Assembly: GCF_021440085.1 (NCBI RefSeq)
Contig: NZ_JAKCPW010000001.1
Span: 1,488,001 to 1,552,000, forward strand
Length of the DNA: 64,000 nucleotides
Reading direction: 5' to 3'
From: Dyadobacter sp. CY261
GTDB lineage: Bacteria; Bacteroidota; Bacteroidia; Cytophagales; Spirosomataceae
Positions 1-8,010 of the stretch are shown here, one piece after another (position 1 is the stretch's first letter; each line of letters opens with the position of its first letter). The translations under genes were made by a program, and so were the position numbers. The notes under the pieces are model-generated. The model was not told the DNA's origin, searched no databases, and saw only the letters and a program-made list of their open reading frames with translations.

Positions 1-1
1 G

Positions 2-766
2 CTGCTGGCTCAGGGTGAATTGAAAGAACAACTTTCCGTCCCTCTGAGCGACCCCGCCAAGCCCGGCTCGCTGAAAGTACACCTCGTTCGCGGCTCGATC
101 CGTATAACAGGTTACAATGGCAACCAGGTATTGATCGACGCGAGCTCTAAACAAGACAAGCCTGAAAAGCCTAAGGAGAATTCGGAAGGTATGAAACGCA
201 TTTCAAAAAATGGCTCGCTCGACATTACCGCTACCGAGGAAAACAATGTCGTGAATGTCAGTTCAAAATTGTTCAACACACAAATGGAGCTCAACATCAA
301 AGTACCGATGAAATTCGCACTCAATGTCGGAACTGTGAATGACGGCGATATCACAATCGAGAATGTAGACGGCGAAATGGAGATCACGAATGTGAATGGC
401 GATATTCGCCTGACGAACATCTCCGGTTCGGCTGTTGCCAACACGGTGAACGGCCTGCTGAAAGCGACTTTCAAAACCGCTGATGCCAAATCGCCCATGG
501 CATTCTCGACCCTCAATGGCAATGTGGATGTGACCCTTCCGGCAACCGCGAAATTTGACGTGAAACTCAAATCAGATCGCGGAGAGATTTACAGCGATTT
601 CGATGTGGATGTAGACAAAGCCGCTCCGCAGGCAAGCCGTTCCTCGAAGGACGGTATGTATAAAGTCAGCATTGAAGACTGGGTAAAAGGCAAGGTCAAC
701 GGCGGCGGCAGCGAGATTATGATGAAGAATATGAATGGAAATATTTACGTGAGAAAGGCGAAGTAA
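2..766 (+). CDS. DUF4097 family beta-strand repeat protein, 5' end outside window
   Basis: The reading frame is open to the left edge. The first residues read LLAQGELKEQLS, which looks like the end of a signal peptide, so the TTG at position 20 is not the true start and the gene begins upstream of the window. The body is a run of short beta strands with repeated V-N-G-D/N turns (for example ITNVNGDIRLTNISG, then VANTVNGLLKATF), the pattern of DUF4097 right-handed beta-helix proteins. These are usually exported cell-envelope proteins of unknown role, often near anti-sigma or Psp-type genes. It ends in NGNIYVRKAK and is followed by a strong terminator. No catalytic motif is visible. Confidence 0.8.
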   Translation: MLAQGELKEQLSVPLSDPAKPGSLKVHLVRGSIRITGYNGNQVLIDASSKQDKPEKPKENSEGMKRISKNGSLDITATEENNVVNVSSKLFNTQMELNIKVPMKFALNVGTVNDGDITIENVDGEMEITNVNGDIRLTNISGSAVANTVNGLLKATFKTADAKSPMAFSTLNGNVDVTLPATAKFDVKLKSDRGEIYSDFDVDVDKAAPQASRSSKDGMYKVSIEDWVKGKVNGGGSEIMMKNMNGNIYVRKAK

Positions 767-786
767 TATTCCCTATCCATGGCCCA

Positions 787-820
787 CGCCTCTGGCAGAT
801 CGTCTGCCAGAGGCGTTTTT
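787..820 (+). terminator. Rho-independent terminator of the DUF4097 gene
   Basis: A perfect 13-bp stem (787-799 with 803-815) and a TCG triloop are followed by TTTTT. It lies 20 bp after the DUF4097 stop codon. Confidence 0.9.
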
Positions 821-857
821 ATTGGGCTGTACGGAAAGTTTTCAACACCAAAGGCCG

Positions 858-1292
858 CTATTCAATCGTCGCGCCAAGCTCCAAGAGCATTTTTTGCAAT
901 TCGTCGAGCTTTTTGGTCTTTACCGACGCCAGGATTTGTTCCGTCGCAGCCTCAGCGGAAGCGACCGCTTCGACATAAATCTTCTTGCCCGCATTGGCCA
1001 GTTTCACATAAGATACCCTTGCATCCCGGCTGTTTGCCTCCCTTTTTACATAGCCCAGCTTCTCCAAAGGCGACAGCATTCGCGTAATCCCCGAGGCCGT
1101 CAAACCCACTTTTTCGGCCACATCCGTACGCCGCAATTTCTCATCCTGCGCATTCGCCAAGTGATGCAAAATCATGAATTCATTCAGGCTGATTCCATGG
1201 CTTCCAAGCTTAGCATCGAATCGCTTTGACGTCAATGTCTGGATCATAGTAAGATTCAAAAACAGTTTAAGCCCCTGAGAAATAGTTAACAT
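858..1292 (-). CDS. MarR family winged-helix transcriptional regulator
   Basis: A 144-residue protein of normal MarR size. The central part carries the winged helix-turn-helix: LNEFMILHHLANA, then LRRTDVAEKVGLTASGITR as recognition helices, then the wing LGYVKREANSRDARVSYVKL with the D-x-R motif typical of the family. The ATG at 1292 is used; a second ATG 15 codons in is an alternative. MarR proteins bind DNA as dimers and usually repress their own or a neighbouring gene until a small ligand binds. A perfect palindrome 34 bp upstream of the start is the obvious autoregulatory site. No target operon adjoins it, so the ligand cannot be guessed. Confidence 0.88.
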   Translation of the reverse strand: MLTISQGLKLFLNLTMIQTLTSKRFDAKLGSHGISLNEFMILHHLANAQDEKLRRTDVAEKVGLTASGITRMLSPLEKLGYVKREANSRDARVSYVKLANAGKKIYVEAVASAEAATEQILASVKTKKLDELQKMLLELGATIE

Positions 1293-1325
1293 AAGCTTGA
1301 ATAATGTTTGATTTATAGTTGATAT

Positions 1326-1345
1326 ATACTTGACTTATCAAGTAT
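1326..1345. promoter_or_regulatory. Candidate MarR operator (palindrome)
   Basis: ATACTTGA-CTTA-TCAAGTAT is a perfect 8-bp inverted repeat with a 4-bp spacer, placed 34 bp upstream of the MarR start in an AT-rich stretch. Size and position fit a MarR dimer site. Binding by this protein is inferred. Confidence 0.55.
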
Positions 1346-1371
1346 TATGCAATAATAATGTATTTATAAAT

Positions 1372-1405
1372 GATTGAAAAATAATATGTTGATTATTTTT
1401 CAATC
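1372..1405. repeat. AT-rich 14-bp perfect hairpin
   Basis: GATTGAAAAATAAT (1372-1385) pairs exactly with ATTATTTTTCAATC (1392-1405) around the loop ATGTTG. It lies between the MarR promoter region and the multi-hairpin element and may act as a weak boundary or regulatory stem. Confidence 0.6.
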
Positions 1406-1478
1406 GGCGCAGGATACGCGGGAGCCTATGGTTTATTCCGGATGAGAATGCATGTCGCGGAGCCTTCCTTTCTCATGG

Positions 1479-1640
1479 TTGTCGCGTGCCTACGGCATGC
1501 ACCGCATTGCCAGAGATAACGGTCGGGCAACCAATATTTCGTACCTAACGGCATTTTGGGCAAACATGCAAGCGTCGCGTGGCGACGTAATATTGGCAGA
1601 AAAAATCGGGAGTAGCGACGGGGGAAATCCCGTCAGGGAT
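1479..1640. repeat. Multi-hairpin intergenic element
   Basis: This gene-free stretch (1293-1748 has no convincing ORF) is a series of short GC-rich stems: GCGTGCCTACGGCATGC near 1481, GTACCTAACGGCAT near 1541, CGTCGC-GTG-GCGACG at 1573-1587 and ATCCC-GTCA-GGGAT at 1627-1640. An outer inverted pair, ACCAATATT near 1530 and AATATTGG near 1588, encloses the middle stems. The organisation resembles REP-like palindromic elements. A second copy is not present in this window, so family membership is inferred. Confidence 0.5.
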
Positions 1641-1748
1641 GTAACAACAACGCGGCGAACATGACCATTCAGACATGGGGCAAACCCGATGACAACACTC
1701 AAACGGCGTGCGTAACGAACGCCATACGGGTAATCTCCAAACGCCCCG

Positions 1749-3647
1749 CTATCCCGAATGCGACCGCAATAATTGCCGGTAACTATTGAGCACTGCCGAC
1801 TTGGAAATAAATCCGACAAACTCTCCATCGACCTTCACGACCGGTAAATTCCAGGCCCCTGTTTCATCAAATTTCTTGACAACGGTGTACACATTATCGA
1901 ACTCATTGATGACAGTGGCGGGCGGTTTCGCGAGGTGAGAAATGCCGAGAAGATCGTAACCCGCATCGCTAAAAAGCAACGGCCGGATGTCGTCCATGGA
2001 GATGATACCAACAAGCTTTTTGCCATCGATTACTGAAATCATATTCCGCTTACCGGTGCGTATCAGTTCGGCCAATTCGTCTCGCGATGCATGCACATCC
2101 ACCAGCTGAACATCTTTGTCGATAAGGTCAGGAACGTACAGCAGCGAGAGCAAATTACGGTCGTGTTCACGGGTGAAAATCTTACCTTGCCTTGCGAGAT
2201 TTTCGAGATCAGGGGATATCGAAGAGAACCATTTGGCTATCGAAAATGAGATCACCGAAACCATCATTAGCGGAATGAACAGGTCATAGCCGGAGGTCGA
2301 TTCGGCGATCAGGAAAATCGCCGTTAATGGTGCATATAATACTCCGCTCATAACGCCAGCCATACCAACGATTACCAGGTTGCTTTCGGGCACATTTGGG
2401 ATGCCTAGCTGCTTGCATACGAGCGCAAACGCGTAGCCCACGAGCCCGCCTGCGAAAAGCGAAGGCGCAAAATTGCCGCCGTTACCACCACTGAAAATAG
2501 TGATGGAGGCAGAGAATGCTTTGAGTAAACATATTAACAGTACGAACACGATCACAACCCATTCATGATAACCAATGAACTGAAAGAAACTATTGGCAAT
2601 TACCTCCTGGATCTGCCCGTTCGTGATCGCTTTGATAGTGTCGTAACCTTCGCCAAAAAGAGGGGGATAAAGCACGCACAGCACCGATAAAATAGCCCCT
2701 CCAATAGCTGCTTTCTGAATGCGGCCGAACTTCAGATGGTGAAACCATTGATCTACATACTTTGCAATGAGCACGTAATAGCGCCCGTACAGCCCACACA
2801 AAATGCCGAGCAGCAAATAGAAAGGGATGTTATGATAATCAAACGGTGTACGGGTACTAAACTGGAACAACACCGATTCTTTCAACAAAACTTTGGATAC
2901 CAGACTTCCGCAAACCGCCGCGACGACCAACGGCAGAAAGTCGGAAAAAACGACGCCGGTAAGCAGTATTTCAAACGCAAACATCATTCCGGCGATGGGT
3001 GCATTGAATGCCGAAGCAATCCCGGCTGTGGCTCCGGCGGCGAGCAGCAATGTCCGTTCACGGTAGTCGAGCTTGTAGGTCTGTGCAAAATTGGAACCAA
3101 TAGCTGCGCCCGTCACAGCGATTGGGCTCTCCAACCCAGCCGAACCTCCCAGCCCAACCGTAATGGCGCTTTGCACGATTTGGGAATACATTTTCACCGA
3201 AGAAACAACACTCGAATTTTGCGCGATTTCATACAAAATAGCCGGAATGCCCTTTCTGTCCTGCCCTTTGAAAATGAATAAGACAACGAGGGTCGTCAGC
3301 ACAATGCCCAGAAACGGGAACAGAGTGTGGAATAGCACCTGCTCCTCAAAATGCACTTTGTAGGTAATTACATAGTGAATGTAATGTACCAGCGATTTCA
3401 GCACCACTCCGGCCAGTCCACAAGTAATACCTACCAGGATACCGGAAAGGATCAGGAATTGGGTTCGATTCAGGATACTTTTCAGCCAGAATAGAACAAT
3501 TTCGTAGCTTCTGGCCTTTCGTAGGCCATACCGGGTGAAGTTCCTTCTGAACTTTAAAAAATTATAAAATTTTTTAATACTGCTTCTATTCACAATCGAT
3601 TCGTTACAAGGGAGGTATGGGCTAGGACATAACGCTAAAAATAGCAT
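1749..3647 (-). CDS. ClC-type chloride channel/transporter with C-terminal CBS pair
   Basis: An integral membrane protein with about ten hydrophobic helices (residues 62-480), then a cytoplasmic CBS domain pair (about 500-630). ClC signatures are present: RKGIPAIL (132-138), GLGGSAGLESP (165-175) with the gating glutamate at E173, FNAPIAGMMFAFE (214-226), and GGNGGNFAP as the GxFAP anion-site loop. The family moves Cl- or other anions, as channel or H+ antiporter. In the FAFEIL segment the position of the exchanger proton glutamate is not acidic by my alignment, which would favour a channel. The first 18 residues look non-native; a GTG at 3593 giving VNRSSIKKFYNF is a likely alternative start. 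Confidence 0.87.
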   Translation of the reverse strand: MLFLALCPSPYLPCNESIVNRSSIKKFYNFLKFRRNFTRYGLRKARSYEIVLFWLKSILNRTQFLILSGILVGITCGLAGVVLKSLVHYIHYVITYKVHFEEQVLFHTLFPFLGIVLTTLVVLFIFKGQDRKGIPAILYEIAQNSSVVSSVKMYSQIVQSAITVGLGGSAGLESPIAVTGAAIGSNFAQTYKLDYRERTLLLAAGATAGIASAFNAPIAGMMFAFEILLTGVVFSDFLPLVVAAVCGSLVSKVLLKESVLFQFSTRTPFDYHNIPFYLLLGILCGLYGRYYVLIAKYVDQWFHHLKFGRIQKAAIGGAILSVLCVLYPPLFGEGYDTIKAITNGQIQEVIANSFFQFIGYHEWVVIVFVLLICLLKAFSASITIFSGGNGGNFAPSLFAGGLVGYAFALVCKQLGIPNVPESNLVIVGMAGVMSGVLYAPLTAIFLIAESTSGYDLFIPLMMVSVISFSIAKWFSSISPDLENLARQGKIFTREHDRNLLSLLYVPDLIDKDVQLVDVHASRDELAELIRTGKRNMISVIDGKKLVGIISMDDIRPLLFSDAGYDLLGISHLAKPPATVINEFDNVYTVVKKFDETGAWNLPVVKVDGEFVGFISKSAVLNSYRQLLRSHSG

Positions 3648-3742
3648 TCCTATGAGCTACCAATAATAGCCGAAAGATCACTAATTAATATGTTAAAAAA
3701 TCTAACATTGATCAGCAACTTGATTTAAAACAAGTTACTTAA

Positions 3743-3773
3743 AACAAAAAGCCCGCTGATTTTTACAGCGGGC
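3743..3773 (-). terminator. Terminator of the lipoprotein gene
   Basis: GCCCGCTG (3751-3758) pairs with CAGCGGGC (3766-3773). Read on the minus strand it is followed by TTTTTGTTTT. It lies 24 bp after the stop of the gene ending at 3797. Confidence 0.85.
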
Positions 3774-3796
3774 CCTGAATTCCTGGTAAGGCTGGT

Positions 3797-4564
3797 TTAA
3801 TTTGCTCTTGCCAATTGCACTTCGAGACGGATATCAACATTTCGGTCGTTGCCGTTATACCGGGAGTTATAGCCACCGGTACCAATGCCAACACCCATGC
3901 CGCCTCCCATTCCTATACCTCCGCCCAGACCAATACCGATCCTCGGACTGAAACCGGAGTTGGAAGAACCTTGCCCTTCGACTTTGATATTCATGCCCAT
4001 CATTGCAGTTTCCCGCGCATTTACATTCATCAAAGCGAAAGGAATGGCTATTTGCTCAGTCAATTCACCATTGCGGTCCATAGCAATGTGCGATTTGATG
4101 CTCCCATCAGGTCGAACGAGATCGATCAAATGCTGGCCTTCACGATCCTTCCAAACCGCTTCCTTGTTGTAGGAATCGAGCAGCAGGTCAAGGCCGAGGC
4201 TGTTCGGCAGATCGGTTTCAATACGGCGTAATGCTTTGCGGTCTTCTTTCATTACCACCGGGAACGTCAGCGCATACGCCTCTTTCCTTTGTCCGCCCGG
4301 GCTGAAGGCAATTTTCAGTCCATTGCCCAGGATGTTCTGGATCGTGTTGGGATCCTTAGTTTTAAGCGTAATGTACACGTACTGTTCGTCGTTGATGATT
4401 CCGTATCTGAGTCGTGACCGCTGATCCTGCTGATCAGGCTTGATTTCATCCACATAAGAGAACGGCGCATTCCATTTCGATTCATAAGGCATCGTTTTGG
4501 AAGAACTACAACCGCCGAGGGCTATTAACAGCAGTAATGACCAACTGTTTCTGATTGTTTTCAT
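3797..4564 (-). CDS. Hypothetical glycine-rich lipoprotein
   Basis: The N-terminus MKTIRNSWSLLLLIALGGC is a lipoprotein signal with the lipidated cysteine at C19. The rest is soluble, with a region rich in charged strands (residues 40-190) and a Gly-Met-rich tail (about residues 205-235, repeats of GGGIGMGG type) before a final strand-like segment DVRLEVQLARAN. I do not recognise a catalytic motif. Cytophagales genomes carry similar proteins of unknown role. It stands alone between a terminator and the kinase operon, which is transcribed in the same direction from further right and ends 86 bp upstream. Confidence 0.75.
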   Translation of the reverse strand: MKTIRNSWSLLLLIALGGCSSSKTMPYESKWNAPFSYVDEIKPDQQDQRSRLRYGIINDEQYVYITLKTKDPNTIQNILGNGLKIAFSPGGQRKEAYALTFPVVMKEDRKALRRIETDLPNSLGLDLLLDSYNKEAVWKDREGQHLIDLVRPDGSIKSHIAMDRNGELTEQIAIPFALMNVNARETAMMGMNIKVEGQGSSNSGFSPRIGIGLGGGIGMGGGMGVGIGTGGYNSRYNGNDRNVDIRLEVQLARAN

Positions 4565-4650
4565 TTGTTATTATGTCAATTAGAATTACTCTTTCTACAA
4601 CGAAATCCGGTAATTAATCATTACGAGAAGTTACCACAAATCGTTGCAGT

Positions 4651-6594
4651 TCAAATCGGAGACACCGTTGCCGGGGTTACGGTTGTGAGGAGCAAATCTA
4701 TTTTTTGATGAAGTTTCTCAGGTTCGAAAGGTTTTGAAAGCGTGTCATTCATGCCTGCTTCCAGCGCCTGGGCCACTTCCTCCGGCAAAACCGTGGCGGA
4801 AAGCGATAAGATAGGCGTGGTAACCCGCAACTCTTCGCGCGCTAGCCGTGCGGCCTGAAAACCGTCCATTTCGGGCATACGGGTATCCATAATGATGAGG
4901 TCGAATAGTTCTTCCCGCAGTTGATCCACCGCTTCTTTCCCATTGCCTACGATGACAGCATCCAACTGCCAAGCTTTCAGGTATTTTTTCAAAAGCAATG
5001 CGTTGATTGGGTTATCCTCTGCGACCAATACCCGTTTACCTTCGAATGATGGCAGGTTTTGGAAAGATACCGACGGTTTGGCGCCTGCCGTCTTTTCATT
5101 CGCGTCCGAGAGCACCAGCGTAAAGAAAAACTGGCTGCCATGGCGAGAGCGGCTGTTCACCTCCAGCTCGCTTCCCATGAGCCTTACGAGTTTTTGCGAG
5201 ATAGTCAGGCCAAGGCCGGTACCACCATATTGATGCGAGGTGTTTTCAGAGGCCTGACCATATTCGGAGAAGATATTGGCCAATTGATCTTCCGACATCC
5301 CGATGCCAGTGTCCGTCACGGCGAACCGGATGGCGTGTCCGCTTGGTACCTTAGCCAAATATTCCAATTTTAGCATTACACTGCCCGTTTCGGTAAATTT
5401 CAGCGCATTTCCGACGAGGTTGAGTAAAATCTGGTTCAAACGCATCCCGTCTACCAGCACGCATTCAGGAATCCCAAGCCCGATTTCAAGATGTAGTTCC
5501 AGCTCCTTTTCATCCGCTTTGAACCGCATCAGGTCGATGATTCCCTTTCCAAGCACCCGGAGATCAGTAGACGTCGGAATGATCGAGAACTTGCCTTCAT
5601 CGATTTTGGATATGTCGAGAATGTCGTTCAGGATATTCAGTAGCGAGCCGGACGACTGCCGGAGCATATTCAACAGTTCACTCTGAGACTCGCTAAGCTC
5701 GGTTGCGGAAAGCAGGTTACCAAGGCCGATAATCCCGTTCAGCGGTGTCCGGATCTCATGGCTCATATTCGCCAGGAAAGCTTCCTTCGTCTTCCGAGCC
5801 TTTTCCGCCTGCGCCTGTGCTTCGACGAGCGCCAGTTCGTGTGCCTTTCGTTTCTCCACATCATGTAGGTTGACGAACAGCAAACGGTTTTTGTACATGA
5901 TTCTGAGTTCCAACCAAACAGGCTGTCTAAGCCGGCCATAGAACTGGTCCTCGACCACGATCGTTTCACCGCCGGCATAACTCCGCTTCACCAGGACTTC
6001 GCGGAGCGACGATTTCAACGGTTCCACGAGCAGATCGAGGATAGGCGTTTTGAGCAACGAAGCCGGGGTTATACCAAGAATCGTTTCTACGGACGGGTTA
6101 ATGGACTGTATGGACCCCGTTTCCGGCTCCACGGTAGCAATAATATCGGGTGAGTTGAGAACTATCGTCGCATAGTTTTCCAGCAACTTGTTCTTGTCAC
6201 GTATCTCCCGCTGGCTGCGAGCGAGCTTGATCAGCGAATCTACCTTTGCATTGGTGATATATGGATCGAGTGGTTTGTAAAGATAATCGATAGCCCCAGT
6301 TTTAAGGCCACGCACCGCATAAGTGGTTTCCTTCGAAATGGCTGTTACGAAGACGATCAGGATTTCGCGGGTTTTCGGGCTTGAAAAGAGCGTTTCCGCA
6401 AACTCGAAACCGTCCATTCCGGGCATCTGAACATCCACCAACGCCACCGCGATATCGCCTTCCCAAACAATCCGCAATGCCTCGTTGGGCGATGTTGTAG
6501 CATATATGTCAATGTCGTCCCGGTTCAGGATTGCTTTGAGCGAGATCAGGTTTTCTTCCCGATCGTCCAGCAGCAAAATCTTGGTATTCTCCAT
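4651..6594 (-). CDS. Hybrid sensor histidine kinase (REC-PAS-HisKA-HATPase-REC)
   Basis: A 647-residue soluble protein with no membrane segment. Order: receiver domain 1 (4-120; acid pair D10/D11, phospho-acceptor D54 in ALVDVQMPGMDG, K107), PAS domain (140-250), HisKA with H279 in MSHEIRTPLNG, HATPase (N396 in LVGNALKF, DTGIGMS, GGTGLGL at 457-463), and receiver domain 2 (520-640; D570 in IIMDTRMPEMDG). It is the last gene of the kinase-cheR-cheB-kinase operon, 17 bp after cheB. The N-terminal receiver suggests that it takes phosphate from the upstream hybrid kinase and relays it onward. The output partner is not encoded here. Confidence 0.92.
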   Translation of the reverse strand: MENTKILLLDDREENLISLKAILNRDDIDIYATTSPNEALRIVWEGDIAVALVDVQMPGMDGFEFAETLFSSPKTREILIVFVTAISKETTYAVRGLKTGAIDYLYKPLDPYITNAKVDSLIKLARSQREIRDKNKLLENYATIVLNSPDIIATVEPETGSIQSINPSVETILGITPASLLKTPILDLLVEPLKSSLREVLVKRSYAGGETIVVEDQFYGRLRQPVWLELRIMYKNRLLFVNLHDVEKRKAHELALVEAQAQAEKARKTKEAFLANMSHEIRTPLNGIIGLGNLLSATELSESQSELLNMLRQSSGSLLNILNDILDISKIDEGKFSIIPTSTDLRVLGKGIIDLMRFKADEKELELHLEIGLGIPECVLVDGMRLNQILLNLVGNALKFTETGSVMLKLEYLAKVPSGHAIRFAVTDTGIGMSEDQLANIFSEYGQASENTSHQYGGTGLGLTISQKLVRLMGSELEVNSRSRHGSQFFFTLVLSDANEKTAGAKPSVSFQNLPSFEGKRVLVAEDNPINALLLKKYLKAWQLDAVIVGNGKEAVDQLREELFDLIIMDTRMPEMDGFQAARLAREELRVTTPILSLSATVLPEEVAQALEAGMNDTLSKPFEPEKLHQKIDLLLTTVTPATVSPI

Positions 6595-6611
6595 GGGTTA
6601 TCGTTGAGTTG

Positions 6612-7196
6612 CTATTGAAGTATGTTGTTGATAATGGAAAAAAGGTTTCCGTCCACTATCACCTGATGCCCGGGATAAGCAGCGAGTGCTTCTTCCGGCA
6701 TCCTTGGCGACTCGGCCTCGGCAGGGTTCTGGACGTAAGTTGGAAAGCCTCTTTGAGCCAACGTTTTCATTCCAAATGCCCCGTCGGCACTGGAACCTGA
6801 AAATAGCATGGCTGCCTTCACCGGAATACCAGACATAGCGGCAGAGGCAAAGGTGGCGTCAATGGAAGGCCTCGAAAAGAGCTCCTTTTCGGACATATCG
6901 TAGTAGAACCGGCGATCCGGACCAATCAGCAAATGGTAATCAGGGTAAGCGAAGTAAATGGAATTTGCCTCGATCGGATCCAGGTGATACGGTTCACTCA
7001 TGTATACGTTTGTCTTATTTTTAAACAATTGCGGCAAAACCGACGTGCTTGACTTACCGCGGTGCAGCACAAAAATCAGTGCGAAGGATAATGGATTCCT
7101 GATCAGTTTCAACATTTCCTCGAAAATCGCAAAGCTACCCGACGAGCCGCCGACAAGCACCAGACTAAGCGCTGCGTTATCCCCTGTTGTTTTCAT
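6612..7196 (-). CDS. cheB: CheB-type protein-glutamate methylesterase (catalytic domain only)
   Basis: A stand-alone CheB catalytic domain without the receiver domain of classical CheB. The catalytic triad is visible: Ser in VLVGGSSGSF, His in FVLHRGKSS and Asp in FSGSSADGAFGM. The family hydrolyses methyl esters from receptor glutamates. I place the start at the ATG at 7196 because it overlaps the CheR stop as ATGA and gives the normal N-terminus; the longer frame back to 7289 lies inside cheR. With no chemoreceptor nearby, it may act on another methylated signalling protein, perhaps the neighbouring kinases (inference). Confidence 0.9.
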   Translation of the reverse strand: MKTTGDNAALSLVLVGGSSGSFAIFEEMLKLIRNPLSFALIFVLHRGKSSTSVLPQLFKNKTNVYMSEPYHLDPIEANSIYFAYPDYHLLIGPDRRFYYDMSEKELFSRPSIDATFASAAMSGIPVKAAMLFSGSSADGAFGMKTLAQRGFPTYVQNPAEAESPRMPEEALAAYPGHQVIVDGNLFSIINNILQ

Positions 7197-8008
7197 CTGA
7201 TCTTCTGATAAATATTCAACGTACTGTCGATTATTTTGAAATGATCTTCCAGACCGGAGTAGCGCAGCGTTTCTCGCTTTCCCAGACAAAGAAAGCCCAA
7301 CATACTCAGACTGTCATATAAAAGCCCGAATACTTTTCGCCGTAATTCCAGGGTAAAGTAGATCATCACATTCCGACAACTGATAAACTGAAACTCGTTA
7401 AATACCCCGTCGCCGGTCAGGTCGTGCATAGAGAAAACGATATTTCTGCGCAGTTCAGGCACAATAATGGCTTTGTTATAAGCGACCCGGTAATAGTCAG
7501 ATAACGACTGCTCCCCTCCGGCTGCCATATAGTTTTCGGAAAACGTACGCGCATTTCCCAATGTAAACACACCTTCCCGTGCCGCTGTGAGCGCTTTGTT
7601 ACTCAAGTCGGTTGCGTAAATCAGCGAACGGCCCAAAAAACCCGCCTCTTTCAAGAAAATCGCCATCGAATAAGCTTCCTCCCCCGATGCGCACCCCGCT
7701 ACCCAAAAACGCAATGTCGGGTATGATTCGAGGTAAGTAAAAACCTCAGTCCTCACCTTCCTGAAAAAATCCGCATCCCGGAACATCTCGGAATAGTTGA
7801 CCGTCAGTTCCTGTATCAGGTCGTAAACCACACTTCCTCCCTGCTCAATGTGCACAAGCAATTGCCCGTGGTCCATTTTATGGGTGGTCAGGTACCTGCC
7901 CGCCCGCCGCAACAACGATGGCCGTGCATAACCCGAAAAATCGAAACCGGAGATTTCCCTGATCCGCGTAATAAGTATTTCCAGTTCAGGATATTCTATC
8001 AATACCAT
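7193..8008 (-). CDS. cheR: CheR-type protein-glutamate methyltransferase
   Basis: A 271-residue CheR with an N-terminal helical domain (1-75) and an SAM-binding domain: WVAGCASGEEAYS (102-114), the ATDLSNKAL segment, and the family signature FISCRNVMIYF. The family transfers methyl groups from SAM to glutamates of receptor-like coiled coils. It starts 2 bp after the stop of the 1143-residue kinase and overlaps cheB by 4 bp, so the three are translationally coupled. This arrangement of CheR and CheB inside a hybrid kinase operon recurs in Bacteroidota, where the substrate is unclear. Confidence 0.93.
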   Translation of the reverse strand: MVLIEYPELEILITRIREISGFDFSGYARPSLLRRAGRYLTTHKMDHGQLLVHIEQGGSVVYDLIQELTVNYSEMFRDADFFRKVRTEVFTYLESYPTLRFWVAGCASGEEAYSMAIFLKEAGFLGRSLIYATDLSNKALTAAREGVFTLGNARTFSENYMAAGGEQSLSDYYRVAYNKAIIVPELRRNIVFSMHDLTGDGVFNEFQFISCRNVMIYFTLELRRKVFGLLYDSLSMLGFLCLGKRETLRYSGLEDHFKIIDSTLNIYQKIR

Positions 8009-8010
8009 AC

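Noticed and set aside
1452..1664. 70-residue plus-strand open frame upstream of the ClC gene
   Set aside because: It runs through the multi-hairpin element, the product is compositionally odd, and no promoter or family supports it.
2736..3281. 181-residue open frame opposite the ClC gene
   Set aside because: Antisense shadow of a well-supported membrane protein; the product has no hydrophobic or domain pattern.
3605..3615. Shine-Dalgarno-like GGGAGG near the ClC start
   Set aside because: It is on the plus strand, while the gene is on the minus strand; Bacteroidota also rarely use strong Shine-Dalgarno sites.
7197..7289. N-terminal extension of CheB
   Set aside because: It lies inside cheR and encodes nothing like the family; the ATGA overlap start at 7196 is preferred.
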